A stretch of DNA of 64,000 nucleotides from positions 43,568 through 107,567 of the forward strand of contig CAZGIM010000015.1 in assembly GCA_964525995.1 (NCBI GenBank), in the 5' to 3' direction. A model generated the notes under the pieces. The model saw nothing but the letters and a program-made list of their open reading frames with translations. It was not told the origin of the DNA and did no database searches. Shown here piece after piece: positions 1-9,900 of the stretch. The first letter of the stretch is position 1. Every line of letters begins with the position of its first letter. A program made the position numbers and the translations under genes. Source of the stretch: CAIVAT01 sp964525995 (GTDB lineage: Bacteria > Bacteroidota > Bacteroidia > Bacteroidales > FEN-979).

Positions 1-2
1 GA

Positions 3-794
3 CCGATAATGGTTCATTGTTGGCGTGGTGGATTGCGCAGCGCGGCAATGGCAGAGGTTTTCAGCCATGCAGGATATGAGGTTTCAGTGTTGACGGGAGG
101 TTACAAAACCTATCGTCGTCAAGCCAGAGAAGCCTTGTCGAAGCCAAGAGGGGTTTTAATACTGGGCGGATATACCGGGAGCGGTAAAACTGAGGTACTA
201 CAGGAGTTACAAAGGATGGGTGAGCAGACGATCGACCTGGAGGAACTTGCTTGTCACAAAGGCAGCGTTTTCGGAGCGCTGGGGAAGCCTCCACAGCCAA
301 CCAACGAGCAGTTTGAAAATAATTTATGCCATCTTTGGGTGGATCTGGATCTCGGGAAGCCGGTGTGGATCGAAGATGAAAGCCGGATGATCGGGAACGT
401 CACGCTACCTGAGCCGATGGTCGAGAATCTGAGCAGGTCGGTCATGATCCGGTTAAATGTCGATATAGCTTACAGAATTGCCAGGCTGGTAAGTGATTAT
501 GCGCGGTTCGATAAGTCCGTTCTGGCCAGTGCTATTGAGAAAATCAGGCTCCGGCTGGGTGGGACTGAGACAAACATGGCATTGGAAGCCCTTCGGGCAG
601 ACGATTTCAATACAGTGGCGGAAATCACGTTAAAATATTATGATAAAGCATATTTGCATACCCTTGAACGAAGAAGGGATTTAAAGATTTATGACCTTGA
701 AACAGAGGATGGCCATCCCCATTCTGCTGCTCAAAAGATATTGGAATTTGTGAAATCACATGCGCTCCATGAAACCGATCTACTTAGATTATAA
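3..794 (+). CDS. mnmH: tRNA 2-selenouridine synthase MnmH (SelU), 5'-truncated by the window edge
   Basis: MnmH replaces sulfur by selenium at the wobble 2-thiouridine of tRNAs for Lys, Glu and Gln, via a geranylated intermediate and using selenophosphate. The reading frame is open to the window edge and starts inside the rhodanese domain: HCWRGGLRS holds the catalytic cysteine (codon at 18-20), so the true start lies upstream. A P-loop, GGYTGSGKT, follows about 50 residues later, the usual rhodanese plus P-loop order of this family. The 3' end overlaps the cysteine desulfurase-SelD fusion by about 26-35 bases, so the two are probably co-translated. The ATG at 9 is internal and is not a genuine start. 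Confidence 0.93.
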   Translation, partial: PIMVHCWRGGLRSAAMAEVFSHAGYEVSVLTGGYKTYRRQAREALSKPRGVLILGGYTGSGKTEVLQELQRMGEQTIDLEELACHKGSVFGALGKPPQPTNEQFENNLCHLWVDLDLGKPVWIEDESRMIGNVTLPEPMVENLSRSVMIRLNVDIAYRIARLVSDYARFDKSVLASAIEKIRLRLGGTETNMALEALRADDFNTVAEITLKYYDKAYLHTLERRRDLKIYDLETEDGHPHSAAQKILEFVKSHALHETDLLRL

Positions 795-2997
795 TGCAAC
801 CACACCGATTGACCCACGGGTCATTGCAGTAATGCAGCCCTACCTGGACCAATATTTCGGGAATCCTTCAAGTATCCACCTTTACGGGACCGACACAAAA
901 AGGGCCGTTGAGCTTGCCCGAAGCCAGGTTGCATCGTTACTCCATGCCGCGCCCGATGAAATTATTTTTACCAGCGGGGGAACGGAATCGAATAATTTTG
1001 CGATCAAAGGGGTTGCCTTTGCCAATCGCGACAAAGGAAATCATATTATAACCAGTTGTATTGAGCATCCTGCCGTAATAGAGGTTTGCCGGTGGCTCGA
1101 AACCCGTGGTTTCGATATCACTTTCCTGGAAGTGGACGAGACCGGCAGGATCGATCCCCACACGGTCGAGGAGGCGATCCGGCCCGAAACGATCCTTATT
1201 TCTGTCATGCATGCGAACAATGAAACAGGAACCATTCAACCCATTGCAAAAATAGGCAGGATTGCCAAAGATCGCCATATCCTGTTCCATTCCGATGCGG
1301 CCCAGTCAATCGGCAAGATCAAAGTGGATGTCAAAGAACTGTCGGTTGATCTTCTTACGGTTGCCGGACATAAGTTTTATGCTCCCAAAGGTATAGGGGC
1401 TTTGTATATCAGGCGGGGTGTCCATCTTGAGAAGCTGATACACGGGGCCGATCATGAATCGAATTTACGGGCCGGCACCGAAAATGTCATGCATATTGCC
1501 GGATTGGGAGCTGCGGCGGCATTGATTGATGATGCCGGGAAAAGGGGAGAACTGACAAATCAAATTCAAAAAATAAAACAGCTACGGGATCGGTTGCATG
1601 CCGGAATACTTGAAAATGTTCCGGGGATCAGGCTGAACGGGCATTCCGATGATCGTTTGCCCAATACCCTGAGTGTGGGGTTCCCTGATGTAGATGCCGC
1701 ACTACTGCTGAATGAGATGAACGGCGTTGCCGCTTCAGCGGGAGCGGCCTGCCATTCCGACCGGAAAGAAGTTTCGGGTGTGCTTGCCGCCATGAATGTT
1801 CCTTACCGCTATGCACGAGGTACCATCAGGTTTTCATTGGGGAGGATGACCACACAGGATGAAGTTGACAAGGCTATCGGGCTGATTACCGGGGCGTACA
1901 ACCGGCTTCAAGGCATCGATAGTGATACCAAAAATGGCAGAGCGGGAACGGATGAGATCAAACTTACTTCCTATACCCATTCATTGGGTTGTGCCTGCAA
2001 GATCAGGCCACAGTTTTTGGAAAAGATTCTGCAACTGATACCAGTTAACACGGACAGGGCTGTATTGGTTGACCAGAATACTTCCGACGATGCTGCAGTA
2101 TATCGTCTCAGCGTCGACCGGGCCCTCGTTCAGACCGTCGATCTTATTCCCCCGGTTGTCGATGATCCATACCTTTACGGGGCTATCACGGCAGCCAATG
2201 CCGTTAGCGATATTTACGCCATGGGGGCATCGCCGTTGTTTGCCTTAAGCATTGTTGCATTTCCCGAATCCCGTTTACCTGCATCCGTTTTAGAGAGAAT
2301 CATCCAGGGCGCCAACGACAAACTGGATGAAGCCGGTATCAGAATCATCGGGGGGCACTCCATCGAAGATCATGAGCCGAAATTTGGACTGGTGATTACC
2401 GGTGAAATAAATCCCAGCAAAGTGATCCGAAATTCAACGCTGGTTCCGGGCGATGTTTTGATACTTACCAAACCCATCGGTACAGGGATCATTACAACCG
2501 CCCTGAAGCGCGGTTTGACCAATAAGGAAGAGGCCGACAACGCCGGGCGGGTAATGAGCCAGCTCAACCGCGTACCTTCTGAAATCATGCGCCAATTTCC
2601 GGTACACGCCTGTACCGACGTGACCGGTTTCGGATTGCTTGGACATCTGAAAGAAATGGTCGTGGCTTCAGGAGTCCGTGCCGTGATCCACGCTGATCGG
2701 GTTCCTGTCATGGAAGCCGCCTTTAAATATGCAGCGGCAGGGATCATTCCAGGCGGGACCCGTAATAATTTAGACTATATCTCAGATATCACCCGGTGGG
2801 GTGATGAGGTTGCCGGGATTATGAAAACGATCCTGGCAGATGCCCAGACCTCCGGGGGATTATTGATAGCGTTGTCTGAAACGGAAGCAGATAACTTGTT
2901 AAAAGCCCTCTATGACTCAGGTATCGCTGATGCCTCCGTAATCGGATTCATAACCGCGGACGGCCCTGTAATAGAGGTGAGATCAGCGCCGCTTTAA
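769..2997 (+). CDS. selD: Cysteine desulfurase (NifS/IscS-like) fused to selenide, water dikinase (SelD)
   Basis: One uninterrupted frame encodes two enzymes. Numbered from the ATG at 760, residues 4 to about 385 are a class V aminotransferase/cysteine desulfurase: it opens with YLDYNATTP, has the PLP lysine in AGHK (Lys205) and a catalytic-type cysteine in SAGAAC (Cys331). From about residue 400 it is SelD, with GCACK (Cys411, Cys413, Lys414) matching the Cys17/Lys20 pair of E. coli SelD, so the active site uses Cys rather than Sec. SelD makes selenophosphate from selenide and ATP. The desulfurase half could release selenium from selenocysteine and pass it on directly. The ATG at 769 looks the more natural start; 760 is also possible. 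Confidence 0.95.
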   Translation: MKPIYLDYNATTPIDPRVIAVMQPYLDQYFGNPSSIHLYGTDTKRAVELARSQVASLLHAAPDEIIFTSGGTESNNFAIKGVAFANRDKGNHIITSCIEHPAVIEVCRWLETRGFDITFLEVDETGRIDPHTVEEAIRPETILISVMHANNETGTIQPIAKIGRIAKDRHILFHSDAAQSIGKIKVDVKELSVDLLTVAGHKFYAPKGIGALYIRRGVHLEKLIHGADHESNLRAGTENVMHIAGLGAAAALIDDAGKRGELTNQIQKIKQLRDRLHAGILENVPGIRLNGHSDDRLPNTLSVGFPDVDAALLLNEMNGVAASAGAACHSDRKEVSGVLAAMNVPYRYARGTIRFSLGRMTTQDEVDKAIGLITGAYNRLQGIDSDTKNGRAGTDEIKLTSYTHSLGCACKIRPQFLEKILQLIPVNTDRAVLVDQNTSDDAAVYRLSVDRALVQTVDLIPPVVDDPYLYGAITAANAVSDIYAMGASPLFALSIVAFPESRLPASVLERIIQGANDKLDEAGIRIIGGHSIEDHEPKFGLVITGEINPSKVIRNSTLVPGDVLILTKPIGTGIITTALKRGLTNKEEADNAGRVMSQLNRVPSEIMRQFPVHACTDVTGFGLLGHLKEMVVASGVRAVIHADRVPVMEAAFKYAAAGIIPGGTRNNLDYISDITRWGDEVAGIMKTILADAQTSGGLLIALSETEADNLLKALYDSGIADASVIGFITADGPVIEVRSAPL

Positions 2998-4770
2998 TTC
3001 TTCGACCAATCCCTGATCATAAATTTTTCCGACCGGATAGATGCCTTTTCGGGAATCGGAGTAAGGTGATTGATTATAAAACCAGTTCAGGATCTGTTGT
3101 GGGTTCCGGGCAAAGGTGCTGTCGGCTTCTTTTTTTCTTTCAAACTCAAGCCTAAGTCCGGGATCGCGGTCTAACATTTCTGCGGCCATCTTTTCAATAA
3201 CATACGATTCGCCATATTCCTTCTGTTCCATGACACCATCAAAAAATCCCCAGTAAACCAATGAACCATCGCCCCTTGGCTCCAGTAGCTGAGGAATTAC
3301 GCGACCTGCCTGTTGCCTGATTTCAACAATCATCGATCCCTTAGGGAACCAACGGTTTTCGGTAAACTCATCATATTCGATATGGGTCATGGGATGATGG
3401 CCTTCGTAAGAGGTGGCCTGCCATTTTGGGTCTTTAAACCGGCATGTCAGAACCGACACAGAGGTATCTTTTTTTAATGGGATCATCCGGATTCCGTGAA
3501 TGGCCAGTTTCTCAATGATTTCGCTCCATTCGGCCGGAATAATATAGGCATGGGGCAATTGAACCTGTACAAGAGGTCGGGTTTTATGAAAATAGGGAAG
3601 CCGGTAAATTACCGGAGTATTACCGTATTGAAACCAGTTCCCGTTCGACAGGGGGCTTTTTATAACCTCATACCTGATCCCTTTAAAATCAACCATGGTA
3701 CTGTCATTCATAAGTGTCTCAAACTGAAGCGTAAATGGTTGCTTTAAAAAATGTTCGGAGCAGGTAAATGCATCTGCACGGTCAACCAGATTTTTCAACT
3801 CTTCCCGTTGTTTGGCAAGGATCTCAAGAGTAGTTAAAATACACTGATAGGTGGCATTTACCCGTTTAAAATATGGTTTCAGCATATGAGTTTCCAACAA
3901 GATGCCTGGCCGGTTGCGTAAAGCAACATAGCCCTGAGAGAGCATCGGGGGAGCCACTTCAGTAACCAGTCCGCTCCGGGGATCATGCCAGTTGCGGAAA
4001 TCCACATAAGGGAACATGAAATTCCCTGATGGGTCAAGCCGGGAAGTCAACTCCGGAATAAAAATCCCGGAAGCCCAATGGGTAAGACCCGGATCCATCT
4101 CACCATATACCTCCATCAAATAGGTCAGTGTATATTGATAATCGGCGCCGTCGGTGGTATGGGTATCAATAAAAAACTCCGGCAACCATTTATCAAACAT
4201 TCTCAGCCAGGCTCTCATTTCAGGAGCATCAGCCTTCAGAAAGTCACGATTCAGATTCAGATTGTTTGCCGTGGTACGCCAGCCCATCTCCTTAGGGCCA
4301 TTCTGGTTGATCCGGTTAAAGGGTCCAAATCGTTCATGACCATCGGTATTGAATATCGGAATAAACAGGATCGATAAATCATTCAGGAGATCTGCCCGTT
4401 TGTTTTTTATAGTCAGGTCGCGAATCAACATCAGGCCCGCATCCTTTCCGTCGGGTTCGCCGGCGTGAATGCATGCCTGGATCAGGACAATGATCCTGCC
4501 TCGTTGACGGATTGCACCAGGATCGTTCAATCCGTCGCGATCGATGATCAGCAACGGGAGATCCCTTCCCTGAGCGCTTTTTCCGAAGGTTGACCATGTT
4601 ATAGCCGGCGAGGAGGTTGCCAGCTTTTGACAAAAAGCAACCGTTTCGTCATATCGCGGAGTCTCTGTTCCGCCTGATGCTTCGAATCGCGTGATCCAGC
4701 GATCGGGTTGCGGTAATACACTCTGATTGAGTACAAAAAACAGGATTGATAAGCAAAACAGGGATCGCAT
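2983..4770 (-). CDS. Secreted M14-family zinc carboxypeptidase
   Basis: The protein has 595 residues with an N-terminal signal peptide (about 20 residues ending near LPQP), so it acts outside the cytoplasm. The M14 zinc site is visible: HAGE in CIHAGEPDGKDAG supplies the first His and Glu, DTHTTDG the second His, and LLETHMLKPY probably the catalytic Glu. The NLNRDF segment is typical of this Bacteroidetes group. It likely trims peptides for uptake or cell-wall turnover; the substrate cannot be told from sequence. The 3' end overlaps the end of the convergent SelD fusion by 15 bases. A TAAGTTTG promoter element lies just upstream. Confidence 0.88.
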   Translation of the reverse strand: MRSLFCLSILFFVLNQSVLPQPDRWITRFEASGGTETPRYDETVAFCQKLATSSPAITWSTFGKSAQGRDLPLLIIDRDGLNDPGAIRQRGRIIVLIQACIHAGEPDGKDAGLMLIRDLTIKNKRADLLNDLSILFIPIFNTDGHERFGPFNRINQNGPKEMGWRTTANNLNLNRDFLKADAPEMRAWLRMFDKWLPEFFIDTHTTDGADYQYTLTYLMEVYGEMDPGLTHWASGIFIPELTSRLDPSGNFMFPYVDFRNWHDPRSGLVTEVAPPMLSQGYVALRNRPGILLETHMLKPYFKRVNATYQCILTTLEILAKQREELKNLVDRADAFTCSEHFLKQPFTLQFETLMNDSTMVDFKGIRYEVIKSPLSNGNWFQYGNTPVIYRLPYFHKTRPLVQVQLPHAYIIPAEWSEIIEKLAIHGIRMIPLKKDTSVSVLTCRFKDPKWQATSYEGHHPMTHIEYDEFTENRWFPKGSMIVEIRQQAGRVIPQLLEPRGDGSLVYWGFFDGVMEQKEYGESYVIEKMAAEMLDRDPGLRLEFERKKEADSTFARNPQQILNWFYNQSPYSDSRKGIYPVGKIYDQGLVEELKRR

Positions 4771-4792
4771 AAAACGTTGTTTTCGTGGACTT

Positions 4793-4800
4793 CAAACTTA
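4793..4800 (-). promoter_or_regulatory. Bacteroidetes -7 element for the M14 peptidase gene
   Basis: Read on the minus strand this is TAAGTTTG, a match to TAnnTTTG, 22 bases upstream of the peptidase start. The leader would be short. Together with the TetR promoter at 4864 it makes this gap a divergent promoter region. Confidence 0.55.
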
Positions 4801-4863
4801 GTAAAATTGGTGTTTCGACCGAAACATTTAAAACTGTTTTGTATCTTGTTGACCAGAAATTCC

Positions 4864-4871
4864 TACCTTTG
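4864..4871 (+). promoter_or_regulatory. Bacteroidetes -7 element for the TetR-tolC unit
   Basis: TACCTTTG matches TAnnTTTG and lies about 55 bases upstream of the TetR regulator start. Since the TolC-like gene follows the regulator by only a few bases, this promoter probably drives both. Confidence 0.6.
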
Positions 4872-4925
4872 CCGCCGTTATTTTTCTAGAAAACAAAGTA
4901 ATTATTTTTCCGGCTTTTCTTTTCC

Positions 4926-5606
4926 ATGGTTGATTTTAATACCATTCCGGAATCACAGACTTTTTATCCGTCCAAAATTATGGATCCGGTATTGATCGAT
5001 ATGCTGGATCGAATCAGAGTTCTTTTTTATAAGAATGGTGTCCGGAGTGTAACGATCGATGATATTTGCACGGATTTAGGGATTTCCAGAACAAAACTCC
5101 ATCATTACTTTTCCAACAAAAGTGATCTGGTTGAGAAATTGCTGGCCTTGGAGCGGCAAAACTTTGAAGAGATCTTTAACCGGAATAATTTCGACGGCGT
5201 CAATTCCATTGATATACTGCTTACAGTTAGCTATGAAATGGGGGAGCGTTTCTGGGAAATCAGCCCCTCGATGACCTTTGATCTTGAAAAGTATTACCCC
5301 GACATCTATCATAAACATGTTGAGCAGCGAATTGAATCAATTTATGAAAAAATGGTGCTCAATATCAGAAAGGGAATCCGCCAGGGGATATACCGTGATG
5401 ATCTGAGTGTTGAATTGGTTGCCCGGTTATACATACGCAGGCTTATCGACCTTCACAATCCGGAGTTTTTCCCTGCCCAGGAATTTTCATTTCAAACCCT
5501 TTTTGATGTGATGTTCGACAATTTCATCCGGGGGATCTCCAACCAGCGGGGGATTGACTATTATGAAAAGCAAAAGCGAAAAGTAAATTTTAAGAAATTC
5601 CAATGA
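4926..5606 (+). CDS. TetR-family transcriptional regulator
   Basis: The protein has 226 residues. An N-terminal helix-turn-helix is clear (VTIDDICTDLGISRTKLHHY, then FSNKSDLVEKLL), the classic TetR signature. The C-terminal ligand-binding part is unclassified. It is followed after a few bases by a TolC-like channel gene and faces an RND pump operon, so it probably regulates efflux in response to a small molecule. The start is uncertain: the ATG at 4926 gives an 18-residue extension over the ATG at 4981, and neither has a good ribosome-binding site, which is normal for this phylum. Confidence 0.85.
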   Translation: MVDFNTIPESQTFYPSKIMDPVLIDMLDRIRVLFYKNGVRSVTIDDICTDLGISRTKLHHYFSNKSDLVEKLLALERQNFEEIFNRNNFDGVNSIDILLTVSYEMGERFWEISPSMTFDLEKYYPDIYHKHVEQRIESIYEKMVLNIRKGIRQGIYRDDLSVELVARLYIRRLIDLHNPEFFPAQEFSFQTLFDVMFDNFIRGISNQRGIDYYEKQKRKVNFKKFQ

Positions 5607-5610
5607 GTTG

Positions 5611-6981
5611 ATGAAACATCCCATTGCGTTTCTGATTCTTTTTTTCAGCATCATTCTGTTTATACCCACCCTGGCTCAGAAATCACAGGTTTCGGACTCA
5701 TCCGGAGTGGTTCGGATGTCGCTTGAGCAAGCGCAGGCTTACGCTTATGAAAATAACTACGACCTGATCAATTCGGCCACGGATGTTGAAATAGCACGGA
5801 AGATGGTTAAGCAGAATACCGCCATCGGTCTGCCACAGATCAATGCAGGAATCGATTACATGGATTACCTGGTTATTCCGACCCAGATGATCCCAAATTT
5901 TTTTACCCAACCGCCCAAACCCGATGAACTTATACCGGTAAAATTCGGAGCTAATTACAACATGTCCGTGAAGGGAACTCTTTCGCAGTTGATCTATAGC
6001 GGACAGTACCTTGTGGGGTTGCAAACGGCAAAAGCCTATCTTGAGACTTCGAAACAGAAGAATCTGAAAGACCGCATTGATGTCAGGGATCAGATCGCCG
6101 ATATTTATATCCGGCTGCTCGTAGTGGATGAAGGGATCAAAATCCTGGATTCTACCTACATGGTAGTAAGTAAACTGGTGGAAGAGATCAGGAAGAGTTA
6201 TAAAGTCGGTCTTCTGGAGGATATTGAAGTGGACCAAGCCGAGTTGAACCGGTCGAATTTATGGGCAACGCTTACGTACACCAAGAACCAGAGATCACTG
6301 GTTTATGCCAACCTGAAATTCATTATCGGGTTAAAGGACAACCAGGAGTTGGTGCTTACCGACGACCTGAACTATTTTCTGGCGCAGGTAAATCCGAATG
6401 AACTTTTAAGTCAACAATTTGATTACCAGACGAATATTGATTACAGACTGTTGAAGAAGGCCGATTATCTGACCCTGATGCAATACAAGCTTTCAAAGAC
6501 TTCTTTTCAGCCCACTTTAAGTGGCTTTCTTGGTGCCTCCACATCAGCACAGCGAAACACCTGGTCCTTTTTCAATTCAAAAGAGGTATGGTATCCTACC
6601 GTAAATTTTGGAGTCTCGCTGCAGATACCAGTTTGGAGCAGCGGAGGCAGGAAATATGCTGTTGATCAGGCCCGGCTTAATGTGGAAAAGACGAAAGTGA
6701 CGGATGAAAAAATGAGGGTTGGGTTGGAGTTGCAGGTCGCCACTGCAAGGACTGAATTCAGCAACGCATACACCATTTACAAAAACAAGGAAAAAGGGTT
6801 TGAGACATCGCTGCGGATTTACGAAAAAACCATGGAGAAATACAAACAGGGCATGGTTGGAAGTACCGATCTGAACCAGCGGTATCAGCAATTTCTTTCG
6901 GCCAACAACGATTTTATGCAATCGATCTATGCCGTGTTGAGCCAGAAGATCCGATTAACCAAGTTACTCGAAAAGTTTTAG
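5611..6981 (+). CDS. TolC-family outer membrane efflux channel
   Basis: About 456 residues with a signal peptide (hydrophobic segment AFLILFFSIILFIPTLA) and the long alternating alpha-helical and strand pattern of outer membrane efflux proteins. MSLEQAQAYAYENNYDL is the usual start of the first OEP repeat, and the second repeat ends near the C-terminus. The family forms trimeric outer membrane ducts for tripartite pumps. It directly follows the TetR gene. Its natural partners, the RND pump and adaptor, lie immediately downstream on the opposite strand, so the channel and pump genes converge. The ATG at 5611 is preferred over the TTG at 5608. Confidence 0.88.
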   Translation: MKHPIAFLILFFSIILFIPTLAQKSQVSDSSGVVRMSLEQAQAYAYENNYDLINSATDVEIARKMVKQNTAIGLPQINAGIDYMDYLVIPTQMIPNFFTQPPKPDELIPVKFGANYNMSVKGTLSQLIYSGQYLVGLQTAKAYLETSKQKNLKDRIDVRDQIADIYIRLLVVDEGIKILDSTYMVVSKLVEEIRKSYKVGLLEDIEVDQAELNRSNLWATLTYTKNQRSLVYANLKFIIGLKDNQELVLTDDLNYFLAQVNPNELLSQQFDYQTNIDYRLLKKADYLTLMQYKLSKTSFQPTLSGFLGASTSAQRNTWSFFNSKEVWYPTVNFGVSLQIPVWSSGGRKYAVDQARLNVEKTKVTDEKMRVGLELQVATARTEFSNAYTIYKNKEKGFETSLRIYEKTMEKYKQGMVGSTDLNQRYQQFLSANNDFMQSIYAVLSQKIRLTKLLEKF

Positions 6982-6998
6982 AGGTCACCCAACTGATT

Positions 6999-9900
6999 TT
7001 ACCGCCACCACCCTTTCCGGGGATTGGATTTTTTTCTCCTCCATCTGATTTTCATCTGTGTATCGATCAGAACCATGGCCGGGACAAATACCAGGGTGAG
7101 AAAAGTCGCGAAACTCAATCCGAAGATAATTGTCCAGGAAAGCGGACCCCAGAACATAGCGTTATCACCGCCGAAGTAAATGTGGGGATTCAGATGCGTA
7201 AAGAGCGATACGAAATCAACATTCATCCCGATTGCAAGGGGAACGAGCCCGAGGATAGTGGCAGAGGCAGTGAGAACGACCGGGGTGACCCTGGTTTTCC
7301 CTGCCTTGATGATAGCCTCTTTTGATTTCATTCCCCGGTATTTTAATTCATCACAAAATTCAACAATCAGGATTCCGTTTCTGACGACAATCCCGCCAAG
7401 GGCAACAATACCAAGCCCGGTCATCAGGATGCTGATAGACATGCCAAAAACCGCGATGCCAAAAAGAACGCCAATAATGCTGAACACTACTTCGCTCAGA
7501 ATGATCAATGATTTGCTCAAGGATCCAAACTGGGTGATTAATATGAAAAAGATGAGCCCGATAGCGATTAACATGGCCTTGGCTAAAAACGCCATGGTTT
7601 CGGCCTGATCTTCTTGTTCGCCGGTCAGGCTGATTTCGATACCCCGGGGTTTTTCGAATGAGGGGAGGGCTTTGTTTATGGCCATCACGATTTCGTTAGC
7701 AGTGTGCCCGGAGAGTACCTCCGAAGAAAGGGTTATCATCCGTTTCAGGTTTTTTCGTTTAATTCCACCATAGGTATCCTTGTATTGGATGGAGGCTACC
7801 GAAGAGATCGGGATTTGCCTTAATTGCCCGGAATTCATATCCCGATAAGTGATCTTGGAGTTGATGATCTGGTTGATATTGGTCCGTTCCTTTTCCGAAA
7901 ATCTTAACTGGATCGGGTATTCATCCTCTTCTTCCTTGTACTTTGAAACCTCTTTTCCGTAAATTGCCGTTCGCATTTCCATACCGATTTGCCCGAGTGA
8001 TAATCCTTCCCGGTTTGCGCGTACCCTGTCGATATTGATGATGATCTCCGGTTTGTTGTTTTCAAAATCCGATTTTAACTGTTCGATCCCCGGGATATTC
8101 AGAGAATCAAGATAGGATTGAAATTTGGCTGCCGTCACGATCAATACATCCAGGTCCTCACCGGTAATCTCAATATTGACGGGTTTCCCGGTAGGGGGGC
8201 CCATCTTGTTTTTATCGACGGTTACCGTTACTCCGGGAATGCCCTTCAGGCTCCTTCGTATGGAATCCATGATGGTTTGGGTAGAAATTCCCTGCCGGTA
8301 TTTACTTTCTACAAAATTGACGGTAATCTTTCCTTTATTCGACGATACCGACCGGTCGAACATGCTTTCGCCGGCGCCGAGGCCGACATTGGTTATGACA
8401 GATTCAACAATCGGGTTGTTCCCGCCCAGAACATTATGAACTTTCCCTTCCACCAATTGGGTGACGGAATCGGTGACCCGCTGGTCAGTTCCTTCAGGAA
8501 GTTTGACGTAAACGTAGATATATCCCGGCTTGTTATCGGGGAAAAATCTGACCTGGGGCTTAACAAGTCCGATCAAAAATATCGAGGCGAATAACATGAG
8601 TACAACTCCGGCGAAAAGATACCATGGATTTTTTCCCTGTAAGGCAACCAACAACGTTTTTTCATACATTTTCATGACCCAGGGCCACAGATTGTTCTGG
8701 AATTTCAAAATAGCCTGCTTCAGTACCAACCGGTAGAGGAGGTTAAGGAACAGGGCAATCATGAAAATGTTGCCCATTGCAAATCCGCCGGCAAGGTACG
8801 CTATCAGGGCCAACACTCCCAGCACTACGCTGACGATAAGCAACTTTTTCCGGTCTGTCCGGTGGTCGGTCTGATCATATTCATGTTTCATAAACGACAC
8901 GGCAAAGACAGGATTGATGATATATGCGACGAATAACGAAGCAAACAGGGTCAATATCAAAGTTACCGGCAGATAATACATGAATTTACCAACCACCCCG
9001 GGCCAGAATGCCAGGGGAAAAAACGGAGCCAGTGTGGTCAGGGTGCCTGAAAGGATCGGCAAAAACACCTCTCCGGCTGCATGTTTTGCAGCCTTTACGA
9101 TATCAGTCTCATACCGGTGCAAGCGGTGGGTGTTCTCAATGACCACAATCGCATCATCGACAATGATCCCCAGGGCAAAGATGAATCCAAACATGACAAT
9201 CATATTCATGGTGAATCCCAATCCGGGCATGATCAGATAGGCCATAAACATCGAAAGAGGTACCGATAATCCCACAAAGAAGGCATTGTTAAAGCCCATG
9301 AAAAACATGAGTACCAGCACTACCATAATAAAACCGATCACAATGGTATTGTTGAGTTCTTCCAGGGTGCTTTTAGTGAATCGTGACTGGTCGCCCGTAA
9401 GGGTGATGCTGAGATCGGGAGGATAGTAATTCTTTTTCATATTATCCATGATCTCCTTGATTTTCCGGGAGGCGTTCAACAGGTTCTCGCCACTTTTCTT
9501 GATGACATTCAGGGTGATCACATTTTTTCCATCAAGGCGCGCGAAACTTTCCTGCTCTTTAAATCCATCCCTTACCTCGGCGATATCCTGGATATAGACA
9601 ATTGCGCCGCTCGACGATTTCAGGATGATGTTCCTTATCTGTTCGGGCGATTTGAACTGACCCGCCAACCTGATGGTGTATTTCGTTCCGAAGGAGGTTA
9701 TAGTTCCGGCCGAAACCGTCACATTTTCAGCGGCTACAGCTGATTCGATATCGCGGAAGGAGACGCTTGCTGCCTGCATTTTGTACATGTCCACATCAAT
9801 CTGGATCTCCCTTTCAAGAGATCCGACAATATCGACGCGCGTGATCTCTTTAAGCGTCTCAATTTTATCCTGTGCATCTTCGGCATACTTCTTCAGCCGC

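Noticed and set aside
5698..6237. 179-residue open frame on the minus strand inside the TolC-like gene
   Set aside because: It is antisense to a clear efflux-channel gene, has no recognisable motif and no promoter or ribosome-binding site of its own.
8118..8594. 158-residue plus-strand frame inside the RND pump gene
   Set aside because: The minus-strand pump is well supported by its TM and DD motifs, so this is a shadow.
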